Below, one piece after another: positions 1-7,131 of a stretch of 14,117 nt of DNA; within the stretch, counting starts at the first letter, position 1; every line of letters starts with the position of its first letter. The DNA is taken from NCBI GenBank assembly GCA_005883655.1, contig VBDA01000052.1:1-14117 (forward strand), given 5' to 3'. The position numbers and the translations under genes are program-made. The notes under the pieces are model-generated. The model was given only the letters and a program-made list of their open reading frames with translations. It searched no databases and was not told the origin of the DNA. Origin of the DNA: Betaproteobacteria bacterium (GTDB lineage Bacteria; Pseudomonadota; Gammaproteobacteria; Burkholderiales; Casimicrobiaceae).

Positions 1-1920
1 CAAGGGGAGATCGACCCCGCGGATCGTCACAATGCGCTGATTCAGGACATCAACCTAGCGCCACGGAACGCAAACGGCAGGGTGACTTACATAGCGACGT
101 TTACCCTGATCAAGCCGATCGACCTTTCGAAGGGGAACGGCATCTTGTTCTACAACGTCGTGAACCGGGGTAGTCGCGGCACTCCGTACAACATCGGCGG
201 TGATCCTGGTGATGGATTCATGCAGAACCGCGGTTTCACGCTATTGTGGAGCGGCTGGCAGGGCGATGTCGCGCCGGCAGCGAATAACGGCAACGAAACC
301 GTGCAGGTCCCCGTCGCCAAGAACGCCGATGGCTCGCCGGTCACGGGCCCGGTTATTTTCCGCTTCTGGAACGAGCCCGCGGGCACGAAGACGATCGCGC
401 TGACGTCGACTCCGCCCGGCGCCTTCACCAACGATGTCTACCAGCCGCTCACGCTCGACACGACGCAGGCGCAGCTCGAGACACACACGCACGAGACACC
501 CAACGGAGTCGACGGCACGATCACACAGATCCCGAGCACGGACTGGGCATGGGCGGATTGCCGTACTGTTCCGTTCCCCGGCACGCCGGATCCGACACGC
601 TTGTGCCTAAGGAATGGCACCGATCCTGCGCTCCTGTACCAGCTCGTGTACACCGGCAAGGATCCGCTGGTCCTCGGAGTGGGCCTCGCCGCGCAGCGCG
701 ACGTCATTTCCTTCTTCCGCTACGAAGCGGCGGACGCGTTCGGCACCGCGAATCCCCTCGCGGGGGGTACCTCGCACGTGCTCGCCGAAGGCACCTCGCA
801 GGCCGGCAACGAGCTCAAGACGTTTGTGCACCTGGGCTTCAACGAGGACGAGTCGGGACGCACGGTTATGGAGGGCATGAACGACTACATCGCCGCGCGG
901 CAGACGCCGACCAATTTCCGCTTCGCGTTCCCTGGCGGAGCCGGAACGCTGACGGAGCCGGGCAGCGAACCCGTCCTCTGGTGGGAGGATTACACCGACG
1001 TGCAGCGCAGCCGCCCCACGGCCGGCATGCTCGACCGCTGTCGTGCGACGAACACCTGCCCGAAGATCATGGAGACCTTCGGCGCGACCGAGTTCTGGGA
1101 CCTTCGCATGTCGCCGGGCCTGATCGGAACGCGTGCCGACCTGGATATCCCGCTGCCTTCCAACGTACGTCGCTATTACTTCCCCGGCACCACACATGGT
1201 GGTGGCGGCGGCGGTTTTAACCTAAACCAGAACACCGCGGGCGGCTGCGTGCTGCAGTCGAATCCTAATCCCGAAATCGACCAGCAGCGCGCACTCTTCG
1301 TCGCGCTCACCGATTGGGTCGTGCGCGGCATCGATATGCCCCCGAGCGCGTATCCCACGCTCGCCGCAGGCACTCTGGTGCCGGCGAATAAGGCCGCGAT
1401 GGAATTCCCGAACATTCCCGCGATTCCCAACGACGCGCCGAACGGCATCGTGAACTCGGTCAACGACTACGACTTCGGCTCCACGTTCATCTACAACGAC
1501 ATGTCCGGCGTGATCTCACGCGAGCCTCCCGTCGTCAAGCAGGTGATCCCGACGTATGTCGTCAAGACGAACCGCGACGGCAATGAGGTCGCGGGCGTTC
1601 CGTCGATCCTGCACCAGCTTCCGCTCGGAACATATCTCGGCTGGAACGTGACCGGGTCGGGCTTCTTCAAAAACCAGATCTGCGCATTCACTGGCGGCTA
1701 CGTGCCGTTCGCGCAGACGCTTGCGCAGCGGCTTGCGAGTGGTGATCCGCGGCCGTCGATCCAGGAGCGCTACACGACGGTCGGCAACTACTACTTCGCG
1801 GCGAGCGTGATCGCGAAACGACTCGTCGCGCAACGTTTCCTTCTCGTGGAGGATGCGCAGCGCATTACGAGCCAAGCGCTCCAGCAGCTCACTGCAAGCG
1901 GGCTGTTGCCTCTGAGATAG
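1..1920 (+). CDS. Alpha/beta-hydrolase-domain protein (Abhydrolase_10-like), 5' end outside the window
   Basis: The frame is open from base 1, so the GTG at 82 is an internal valine codon and the true start lies upstream. 639 residues are visible. The N-terminal visible part (IDPADRHNALIQDINLAPRN, then FYNVVNRG) resembles the large alpha/beta-hydrolase-domain proteins of the Abhydrolase_10 type, which are often exported. The likely nucleophile is the serine in GTSQAG (codon 796-798). The likely catalytic histidine is in PGTTHGGG (codon 1195-1197), followed by a run of six glycines. I cannot place the acid residue with confidence. Cysteines such as those in DRCRATNTCP would suit a periplasmic protein, but any signal peptide is off the window. 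The next gene on the same strand encodes a periplasmic binding protein 106 bases downstream. The family is mostly uncharacterised. An esterase or lactonase activity is plausible, and the substrate is unknown. Confidence 0.82.
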   Translation, partial: QGEIDPADRHNALIQDINLAPRNANGRVTYIATFTLIKPIDLSKGNGILFYNVVNRGSRGTPYNIGGDPGDGFMQNRGFTLLWSGWQGDVAPAANNGNETVQVPVAKNADGSPVTGPVIFRFWNEPAGTKTIALTSTPPGAFTNDVYQPLTLDTTQAQLETHTHETPNGVDGTITQIPSTDWAWADCRTVPFPGTPDPTRLCLRNGTDPALLYQLVYTGKDPLVLGVGLAAQRDVISFFRYEAADAFGTANPLAGGTSHVLAEGTSQAGNELKTFVHLGFNEDESGRTVMEGMNDYIAARQTPTNFRFAFPGGAGTLTEPGSEPVLWWEDYTDVQRSRPTAGMLDRCRATNTCPKIMETFGATEFWDLRMSPGLIGTRADLDIPLPSNVRRYYFPGTTHGGGGGGFNLNQNTAGGCVLQSNPNPEIDQQRALFVALTDWVVRGIDMPPSAYPTLAAGTLVPANKAAMEFPNIPAIPNDAPNGIVNSVNDYDFGSTFIYNDMSGVISREPPVVKQVIPTYVVKTNRDGNEVAGVPSILHQLPLGTYLGWNVTGSGFFKNQICAFTGGYVPFAQTLAQRLASGDPRPSIQERYTTVGNYYFAASVIAKRLVAQRFLLVEDAQRITSQALQQLTASGLLPLR

Positions 1921-2026
1921 CGACGAGCGCAAAATGGGGTGTCGCGCACTGCAACGACGCCTTGCGCGGCACCGAGTTGTACGCAAGAGTCTCATTCGAG
2001 ATGGCCGTCGAAATCTTGGAGCGATC

Positions 2027-3031
2027 ATGGCAATGTTGAGTCGCGCGCTCTCCGCGCTCTTGCTGGCGGTGCTTGCGTTTGGCGCAACGGCAGAAGTGGG
2101 CGAAATCAACGTCGCGCAGCAGTACGGCGTCAGCTTTCTTCCGCTGATGGTCATGGAGCGAGACAAGCTGGTCGAGAAACACGCTAAGGCGGAAGGGATA
2201 GGCGACGTCAAGGTGAACTGGGTCAAAGTCGCAGGTCCGAGCGTGATGAACGACGGCGTCATCAGCGGAGCGATCCAGTTCATCGCCGTCGGCGCGCCCT
2301 CGTTGATCACCTTGTGGGACAAGACCCGGAGCAACGTTCAGGTCAAGGGCGTGTCGGCAATGACGACCTATCCCCTGTATCTCAACGTGCGCAATCCGAG
2401 CGTGAAATCGATCCGCGACTTCAGCGACAAGGACAAGATCGCGGTGCCGTCGATCAAAGTCTCGACTCAGGCCATCATGCTGCAGATGGCGGCGGCGAAG
2501 GAATTTGGCGATGCCAATTATGCACGACTGGACCCGTGGACCGTAGGTCTGTCGCACCCCGACGGTCTGCTCGCGATCACCAACAATAGCGGCGGAGTCG
2601 ACGCGCATTTCACCTCGTCACCCTTCCACGAACAGGAAATGAAAATCCCAGGTATGCGCACCCTGACTACAAACTATGAAATTCTCGGTGGGCCGGCGAC
2701 TGCCGTTGTCATTGCCGCATCGACCAAGTATCGCGATGCCAACCCGAAGTCCTACAGGGCCTTTTATGACGCGCTGAAGGAGGCCATCGACAGCATCAAC
2801 AAGGACAAGCGCGCGGCGGCCAAGATCTATCTGGAACAGGCCAAGGACAGCAAGAACACCGTCGACGACATCTACGGCATGATCAGCGCCGCTGACTACG
2901 CGTATACGCTGACGCCGCAAAAAGTCGGAAAGACGGCGGAGTTCATGTACAAGATTGGGTCCATCAAGACCAAGCCCGGCTCCTGGAAGGATTTCTTCTT
3001 TCCCGAAGTGCAGAATCTTCCTGGCGACTGA
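2027..3031 (+). CDS. ABC-type periplasmic substrate-binding protein, SsuA/TauA (NMT1-like) family
   Basis: 334 residues. I chose the ATG at 2027 because GGAG lies five bases upstream (2018-2021) and the protein then begins with a clean export signal: MAMLSR, a hydrophobic stretch rich in Leu and Ala, and a probable cleavage after ATA near residue 22. The upstream in-frame ATG at 1934 would add 31 Arg-rich residues that do not look like an N terminus. The mature protein starts EINVAQQYG and continues with VAGPSVMNDGVISG and AVGAPSL. These are patterns of the nitrate/sulfonate/taurine binding-protein family, which bind small anionic or sulfur- or nitrogen-containing molecules. No permease or ATPase gene is adjacent, so it is an orphan binding protein in this window. 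It lies 16 bases before the AtuA-like gene and is probably co-transcribed with it. The ligand is unknown. Confidence 0.85.
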   Translation: MAMLSRALSALLLAVLAFGATAEVGEINVAQQYGVSFLPLMVMERDKLVEKHAKAEGIGDVKVNWVKVAGPSVMNDGVISGAIQFIAVGAPSLITLWDKTRSNVQVKGVSAMTTYPLYLNVRNPSVKSIRDFSDKDKIAVPSIKVSTQAIMLQMAAAKEFGDANYARLDPWTVGLSHPDGLLAITNNSGGVDAHFTSSPFHEQEMKIPGMRTLTTNYEILGGPATAVVIAASTKYRDANPKSYRAFYDALKEAIDSINKDKRAAAKIYLEQAKDSKNTVDDIYGMISAADYAYTLTPQKVGKTAEFMYKIGSIKTKPGSWKDFFFPEVQNLPGD

Positions 3032-3047
3032 AGCGGCTCACGTCGAC

Positions 3048-4391
3048 ATGGCGAAACCGCTGCGGATCGGTTGCGGTGCCGGATTCTCGGGCGACCGGCT
3101 CGAGCCCGCGGTCGTTCTCGCCGAACGAGGCGGGATCGACTACCTGGTCCTCGAGTGCCTGGCTGAGCGCACGATCGCGCTGGCGCAGCTACGCAAGCGC
3201 AGGGATCCTGCGCGGGGGTACGATCCGATGCTCGAACGACGTATCGAGCGCCTGCTGCCGGCGCTTCAGGCGCATCGGTTCAGGCTGGTCACCAACATGG
3301 GCGCCGCCAACCCGCTGGCCGCGGCCGACGCCATCATTGGCATTGCGCGCCGTCATGGCATTTCGATTCGCGTGGCGGCGATCACCGGCGACGATGTGCT
3401 CGCCGAAATCGAGCCGGCTGCGCGAACGCTCGAGACACACACGCCGCTCGCGGAATTCGGCGAGCTCGTTTCCGCAAATGCGTATCTGGGGGTTGCAGCA
3501 TTGTTACCCGCGCTCGAAAGCGGAGCCGATGTCATCATTACCGGGCGCGTTGCCGATCCCTCCTTGTTCGTCGCGCCCATGGCGTATCGCTACGGATGGG
3601 CGCTCGACGACTTCGACCGGCTGGCGCGAGGAACCTCGGTCGGCCACTTGCTCGAGTGTGCCGGCCAACTCTGCGGCGGCTACTACGCTGAACCCGGACC
3701 CAAGGAGGTACCGGACATGGCGAACCTCGGGTTCCCCTACGCCGACGTCGACCCGGAGGGCGACGCGACCTTCGGCAAGGTCGAAGGCACCGGTGGGCGT
3801 ATCACGCTGGCGAACGCAAAGGAACAGCTACTCTACGAGGTTACCGATCCGTTCGGTTACGTTACGCCGGATGTCATCGCCGATTTCTCCAAGGTTACGC
3901 TGCGCGAAACCGGTTCGAACCGCGTCGCGGTGAGCGGGGCGCATGGCAGGGCGCGCCCGCGCGAGCTCAAGGTCAGCGTGGGCTATCTTGCGGGATATGT
4001 GGGCGAGGGCGAAATCGCATACGCCGGCGCCAACGCCGTCGCGCGAGCCCGACTCGCGGGCGAGATCATTCGCGAGCGTATTGGCCGCCAGTTCCCCGAC
4101 ATGCGCGTCGATCTGATCGGCGCAACGTCGATGCACGGCAGATCGTTCGACCATGCTGCGCATCCTTACGAAGTCCGTTTGCGGGTCGCGGCCCGCGCAA
4201 AGTCGGCCGAGCTAGCGATGATAGTCGGCGAGGAGGTCGAGGCGCTCTACACCAACGGTCCCGCGGGCGGCGGCGGCAGCCGCAAGTATGTACACGAGCA
4301 GATCGGAATCGTCTCGACGCTGGTCGACCGCGAGCAGGTTACGGCCAAAGTCACCATCAAGGAGTATGCAGCCAATGCCAAAGCTGCATGA
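3048..4391 (+). CDS. AtuA-family protein (DUF1446, acyclic terpene utilisation-like)
   Basis: 447 residues from the ATG at 3048. An ORF also runs further upstream, but that part overlaps the preceding binding-protein gene. The protein begins MAKPLRIGCGAGFSGDR, the Gly-rich opening typical of the AtuA/DUF1446 family. It continues with DYLVLECLAERT, the RDPARGYDP segment, TNMGAANP, ITGRVADPS and a C-terminal Gly-rich loop (NGPAGGGGSRKYV). In pseudomonads atuA belongs to the citronellol/geraniol cluster, but many paralogues occur outside terpene clusters and the biochemical role is not established. Here no atuC/atuF carboxylase genes are seen. The small downstream gene, which overlaps this stop by 17 bases, resembles the C-terminal domain that longer AtuA proteins carry, so the pair appears to be a split version. 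The pathway is unassigned. Confidence 0.82.
   Translation: MAKPLRIGCGAGFSGDRLEPAVVLAERGGIDYLVLECLAERTIALAQLRKRRDPARGYDPMLERRIERLLPALQAHRFRLVTNMGAANPLAAADAIIGIARRHGISIRVAAITGDDVLAEIEPAARTLETHTPLAEFGELVSANAYLGVAALLPALESGADVIITGRVADPSLFVAPMAYRYGWALDDFDRLARGTSVGHLLECAGQLCGGYYAEPGPKEVPDMANLGFPYADVDPEGDATFGKVEGTGGRITLANAKEQLLYEVTDPFGYVTPDVIADFSKVTLRETGSNRVAVSGAHGRARPRELKVSVGYLAGYVGEGEIAYAGANAVARARLAGEIIRERIGRQFPDMRVDLIGATSMHGRSFDHAAHPYEVRLRVAARAKSAELAMIVGEEVEALYTNGPAGGGGSRKYVHEQIGIVSTLVDREQVTAKVTIKEYAANAKAA
4359..4364 (+). promoter_or_regulatory. Ribosome binding site of the small AtuA-like gene
   Basis: AAGGAG lies inside the 3' end of the AtuA gene, ten bases before the ATG at 4375. An in-frame ATG at 4366 is only one base from the motif and is therefore less likely to be used. 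The placement favours 4375 as the start. Confidence 0.6.
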
Positions 4392-4686
4392 GCTGGCGCA
4401 TTGCCGCGCCGGCGACAAGGGAAACACGTCGATCCTGTCACTGATCGCGTATCGGGCCGAGGACTATCCCTTGCTGGCGGCCCAAGTGACGATCGACGCC
4501 GTGGCGAGGCATCTTCGCGGAATCGTGGAAGGCGACATCCGTCGCTTTGAGCTGCCCGCGCTGTGGGCGCTCCAATTCGTGTGCGCGCGGTCGCTCAGCG
4601 GTGGCGTCACCACTTCGCTTGCGCTCGACGCTCACGGAAAATCGCTAAGTTACGCGCTTTTGGAGATGGAGATACCGGTTTCCTAG
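4375..4686 (+). CDS. Small AtuA-like ferredoxin-fold domain protein
   Basis: 103 residues starting MPKLHELAHCRAGDKGNTS. The AHxRxGDKGN pattern, followed by RRFELPALWAL and GGVTTSLALD-GKSL, matches the small domain found at the C terminus of long AtuA proteins or as a separate protein next to a short AtuA. The start overlaps the AtuA stop by 17 bases in another frame, which suggests translational coupling and a 1:1 complex with AtuA; this is inference. The 3' end is only four bases from the end of the convergent IclR gene. No catalytic function is known to me for this domain. The family call is fairly secure because of the characteristic GDKGN motif and the neighbour. Confidence 0.8.
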   Translation: MPKLHELAHCRAGDKGNTSILSLIAYRAEDYPLLAAQVTIDAVARHLRGIVEGDIRRFELPALWALQFVCARSLSGGVTTSLALDAHGKSLSYALLEMEIPVS

Positions 4687-4690
4687 TGTG

Positions 4691-5599
4691 CTAGCGCGGG
4701 AGCAAGGTGCCGAGCTCACGCGCGGCGTGGAGCAGCGCCGGCAGGAATTTGGATTCCATTTCGGCGACCGACACCCGCGCCGACTGGGTGCCGACGTTGA
4801 TGGAGGCAACGACCTTGCCGGACGGATCGGTCACCGGCACCGCGATCGAGCGCAAGCCGATTTCCAGTTCCTGATCAACCAGTGAAAACCCATCGCGGCG
4901 AACCTGGTCGAGCGCGCGCTTGAGCTCGGGCGCCGATACGATGGTACGGTTGGTGAGCCGCGTGAGCTTCACCCTCGAAAGATAAGCGTCGAGCTCGGGC
5001 CCCGAGAGCGACGCCAGCAGCACGCGCCCCATCGATGAGCAATACGCCGGCAGGCGGCTGCCGAGCCCGAGGTCGATCGACATCAAGCGGGTCGTTGTCG
5101 TCGAGCGGGCGATATAGAGGATTTCATCGCTTTCCAGGACCGCCATCGAGCTCGACTCGTGCAGGGCATCGCTGATGTGATCGAGGAGCGGCTGCACCAT
5201 CGTCGCCAACGGAGTCGACGAAAGATAGGCGTGGCCGAGCGCCAGTATTCCGGGCCGCAACGAGTAGCCGCGCGCCTCGTCGGCGATCACGTAGCCGAGT
5301 TTAGCCAGCGTGTAGAGGCAGCGCCGCACGGCCGCGCGCGGTATGCCCGTGCGATGGCTCAGTTGCGCGATGGTGAGGTGCCGGCGCTGCTGCGTGATGG
5401 CGCGGATGACCGCTAGCCCGCGGGCGAGCGAGGTCATGAAATTCGGATCGCCGGTCAAGCCGTCGATCTCCGACGCCGGCGTGACGAGCCGTGGTTTCGG
5501 CGCGACAATGTCCGCATCCTTCTTGACCGGCGCTACGCTCGTTATGCGCTTTCCCGGTGGTGACGGGTCTTTTGGCGCTCGCGTCGTTGAGGATGGCAT
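4691..5599 (-). CDS. pcaR: IclR-family regulator of the PcaR/PobR class
   Basis: 302 residues from the ATG at 5599. A TTG at 5629 would add ten residues, and neither start has a strong Shine-Dalgarno. The first 50 or so residues are Pro/Lys/Ser-rich and probably disordered. The segment GDPNFMTSLARGLAVIRA is the opening of the beta-ketoadipate IclR regulators (PcaR, PcaU, PobR, CatR). A winged helix-turn-helix follows (about residues 74-105, TIAQLSHRTGIPRAAVRRCLYTL). The effector domain contains DEILYIAR, LPAYCSSMGRVLLA and GLRSIAVPV. The gene diverges from pcaI and the gap carries three repeats resembling PcaR operators, so it probably activates the pca genes in response to 3-oxoadipate and controls itself. 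PobR is the main alternative identity. Confidence 0.85.
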   Translation of the reverse strand: MPSSTTRAPKDPSPPGKRITSVAPVKKDADIVAPKPRLVTPASEIDGLTGDPNFMTSLARGLAVIRAITQQRRHLTIAQLSHRTGIPRAAVRRCLYTLAKLGYVIADEARGYSLRPGILALGHAYLSSTPLATMVQPLLDHISDALHESSSMAVLESDEILYIARSTTTTRLMSIDLGLGSRLPAYCSSMGRVLLASLSGPELDAYLSRVKLTRLTNRTIVSAPELKRALDQVRRDGFSLVDQELEIGLRSIAVPVTDPSGKVVASINVGTQSARVSVAEMESKFLPALLHAARELGTLLPR

Positions 5600-5640
5600 A
5601 AGGCGTGTCCGGTGCGGCCGAAGTGCCAATCTTATCTAGG

Positions 5641-5655
5641 GTTCGATAAACGCAC
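5641..5655. promoter_or_regulatory. Probable PcaR operator repeat 1
   Basis: GTTCGATAAACGCAC differs by one base from the 15-bp PcaR site GTTCGATAATCGCAC that I recall from Pseudomonas putida work (from memory, not looked up). It lies just upstream of the regulator gene and may mediate its autoregulation. Confidence 0.6.
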
Positions 5656-5659
5656 AATA

Positions 5660-5674
5660 TTTCGATAACCGCCC
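5660..5674. promoter_or_regulatory. Probable PcaR operator repeat 2 (degenerate)
   Basis: TTTCGATAACCGCCC is a direct repeat of the element at 5641, matching at 12 of 15 positions and offset by 19 bases. It lies immediately upstream of the -35 hexamer at 5676. Confidence 0.45.
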
Positions 5675-5675
5675 G

Positions 5676-5705
5676 TTGACGACCGCATCCCGAACAGCCG
5701 ATAAT
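5676..5705 (+). promoter_or_regulatory. Sigma-70-like promoter of the pcaIJF-HGDC-pobA run
   Basis: TTGACG (5676-5681) and GATAAT (5700-5705) are separated by 18 bases, each one base off consensus. The predicted transcript start is near 5712, about 30 bases before the pcaI start codon. An operator-like repeat covers the -10 hexamer and another abuts the -35, as expected for an IclR-type regulator acting directly on polymerase binding. Confidence 0.6.
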
Positions 5706-5710
5706 CGCAC
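5696..5710. promoter_or_regulatory. Probable PcaR operator repeat 3, over the -10 element
   Basis: The core CGATAATCGCAC (5699-5710) matches the repeat at 5641 at 11 of 12 positions and matches the last 12 bases of the recalled P. putida PcaR site exactly. It includes the GATAAT -10 hexamer of the pcaI promoter. Confidence 0.6.
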
Positions 5711-5735
5711 AAAAGGTCGCCCTGATGCCCGTGAC

Positions 5736-5742
5736 GGAGGAG
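5736..5742 (+). promoter_or_regulatory. Ribosome binding site of pcaI
   Basis: GGAGGAG lies directly before the ATG at 5745 and sets this start against an upstream in-frame start at 5676, which would sit within the promoter. Confidence 0.75.
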
Positions 5743-5744
5743 AA

Positions 5745-6443
5745 ATGATCGACAAGACCGTTGCTTCGCCGAGCGCCGCTGTCGCAGATATTGCCGACGG
5801 AGCGACGGTCATGATCGGCGGCTTTGGCACCGCCGGCATGCCCTCCGAGCTCATCGATGCTCTCATCCGGAATGGGGCACGCGATCTCACCATCGTGAAC
5901 AACAATGCTGGCAACGCGGACGTCGGCCTCGCGGCGCTCCTGAAAGCCAAACGGGTGCGCAAAATCATCTGCTCTTTTCCGCGGCAGACCGATTCGTATG
6001 TCTTCGACGCGCTCTATCATGCGGGCGAGATCGAGCTCGAGCTTGTGCCGCAGGGCAACCTCGCCGAGCGCATACGCGCGGCCGGAGCCGGAATCGGAGC
6101 ATTCTTCACTCCGACTGCCTATGGGACGCCACTCGCCGAGGGCAAGGAAACCCGCCTCATCAATGGCCGCGGCTACGTGCTCGAATATCCGATCGCCGCG
6201 GATTTCGCGCTGATCAAGGCCGAGAAGGGCGACCGCTGGGGTAATCTCGTGTACCGCAAGACGGCGCGCAACTTCGGACCGATCATGGCCTCCGCCGCCA
6301 AATGCGCCATCGCACAGGTGCGAAAGGTGGTCGCGCTGGGTGAGCTGGATCCGGAAGTGATCGTCACGCCGGGGATCTTCGTTCAACGCATCGTCGAGAT
6401 CGATGTTGCCGACCAGCTCTCGCCGCCGCAGGCCGCCGCATGA
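5745..6443 (+). CDS. pcaI: 3-oxoadipate CoA-transferase subunit A
   Basis: 232 residues from ATG 5745. With PcaJ it moves CoA from succinyl-CoA to 3-oxoadipate, giving 3-oxoadipyl-CoA in the cytoplasm. The N-terminal GATVMIGGFGTAGMPSELI holds the family's Gly-rich CoA-binding motif. TIVNNNAGN, LELVPQGNLAERIRAAGAGI, FFTPTAYGT and GRWGN-like GDRWGNLVYRKTARNFGP are standard subunit-A landmarks. Acetoacetate CoA-transferases (AtoD/ScoA) look very similar, so the 3-oxoadipate assignment rests on the neighbours pcaF, pcaHG and the divergent PcaR-type regulator. It is the first gene of the + strand run and the promoter is immediately upstream. PcaJ starts ten bases after its stop. Confidence 0.9.
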   Translation: MIDKTVASPSAAVADIADGATVMIGGFGTAGMPSELIDALIRNGARDLTIVNNNAGNADVGLAALLKAKRVRKIICSFPRQTDSYVFDALYHAGEIELELVPQGNLAERIRAAGAGIGAFFTPTAYGTPLAEGKETRLINGRGYVLEYPIAADFALIKAEKGDRWGNLVYRKTARNFGPIMASAAKCAIAQVRKVVALGELDPEVIVTPGIFVQRIVEIDVADQLSPPQAAA

Positions 6444-6453
6444 GGCTCCGCCT

Positions 6454-7107
6454 ATGAAGCGCTTCACCCGAGACCAAATGGCCGCCCGTGTCGCGCGCGA
6501 CATTCCCGAAGGCGCCTACGTCAATCTGGGCATCGGCTTGCCGACCATGGTCGCCAATCACCTGCCGAAAGAGCGCGAGATTTTCCTGCACAGCGAAAAC
6601 GGTTTGCTCGGTATGGGTCCGGCGCCAGCCGCCGGCTCCGAGGATCCCGACCTGATCAACGCCGGCAAGCAACCGGTTACTTTGCTCACTGGCGGCGCCT
6701 ATTTCCATCACGCTGATTCATTCGCGATGATGCGCGGCGGGCATCTCGATTTTTGCGTGCTCGGCGCGTTCCAGGTGTCCGCCTCCGGCGACCTCGCCAA
6801 CTGGCACACGGGCGCAATCAATGCGATTCCCGCGGTGGGAGGCGCGATGGATCTGGCCATCGGCGCCAAGCGCGTTTTGGTCATGATGGATCATCAGACC
6901 AAAGGCGGCGAAAGCAAGATCGTCGCCCACTGCACTTATCCGTTGACGGGAGTGAAGTGCGTCAATCGCATCTACACCGACTTGGCGGTGATCGACGTTA
7001 CGCCGGAGGGCCTGGCGGTGGTCGAGACCGTCGACGGGCTCGCGTTCGACGAGCTCGCCCGCATCACCGGCGTGCCGCTTCGGCGGGCTTCCGCCACAGC
7101 CGGCTAA
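6454..7107 (+). CDS. pcaJ: 3-oxoadipate CoA-transferase subunit B
   Basis: 217 residues from ATG 6454, with GAGG eight bases upstream overlapping the pcaI stop region. This is the catalytic subunit: the Ser-Glu-Asn-Gly motif (HSENGLLGMG) places the acyl-carrying glutamate at residue 48. NLGIGLPTMVANHLP, the GGAYFHHADSFAMMRGGHLD segment, GAFQVSASGDLANW and MDHQTKGGESKIV are all typical of this subunit. It would act as a heteromer with PcaI. The usual length is about 215-220 residues, so it is complete. The C terminus ends RRASATAG. As for PcaI, the family includes acetoacetate transferases, and context decides for 3-oxoadipate. Confidence 0.9.
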   Translation: MKRFTRDQMAARVARDIPEGAYVNLGIGLPTMVANHLPKEREIFLHSENGLLGMGPAPAAGSEDPDLINAGKQPVTLLTGGAYFHHADSFAMMRGGHLDFCVLGAFQVSASGDLANWHTGAINAIPAVGGAMDLAIGAKRVLVMMDHQTKGGESKIVAHCTYPLTGVKCVNRIYTDLAVIDVTPEGLAVVETVDGLAFDELARITGVPLRRASATAG

Positions 7108-7131
7108 CGTGCACTCCCTCTAGGACACTCC

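Noticed and set aside
1943..1968. Inverted repeat CGCGCA / TGCGCG between the hydrolase and binding-protein genes
   Set aside because: It has a 14-base loop and no T-run, so it is not a convincing terminator or operator. No good promoter hexamers were seen in the 1921-2026 gap either.
1516..2608. Two overlapping - strand ORFs (272 and 239 codons) across the gap before the binding-protein gene
   Set aside because: They cover the ends of two well-supported + strand genes and show no recognisable protein features.
5301..6503. 400-codon - strand ORF across the regulator start and pcaI
   Set aside because: It runs antisense to the clear pcaI frame and through the promoter. Its translation is low-complexity, rich in Arg, His and Asp, and has no recognisable domain, as expected for a GC-rich shadow frame.
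5745..7107. Acetoacetate CoA-transferase (AtoDA/ScoAB) as identity of the two CoA-transferase genes
   Set aside because: The families are hard to separate by sequence, but the neighbours pcaF, pcaHGDC and the PcaR-like operators favour 3-oxoadipate as substrate.
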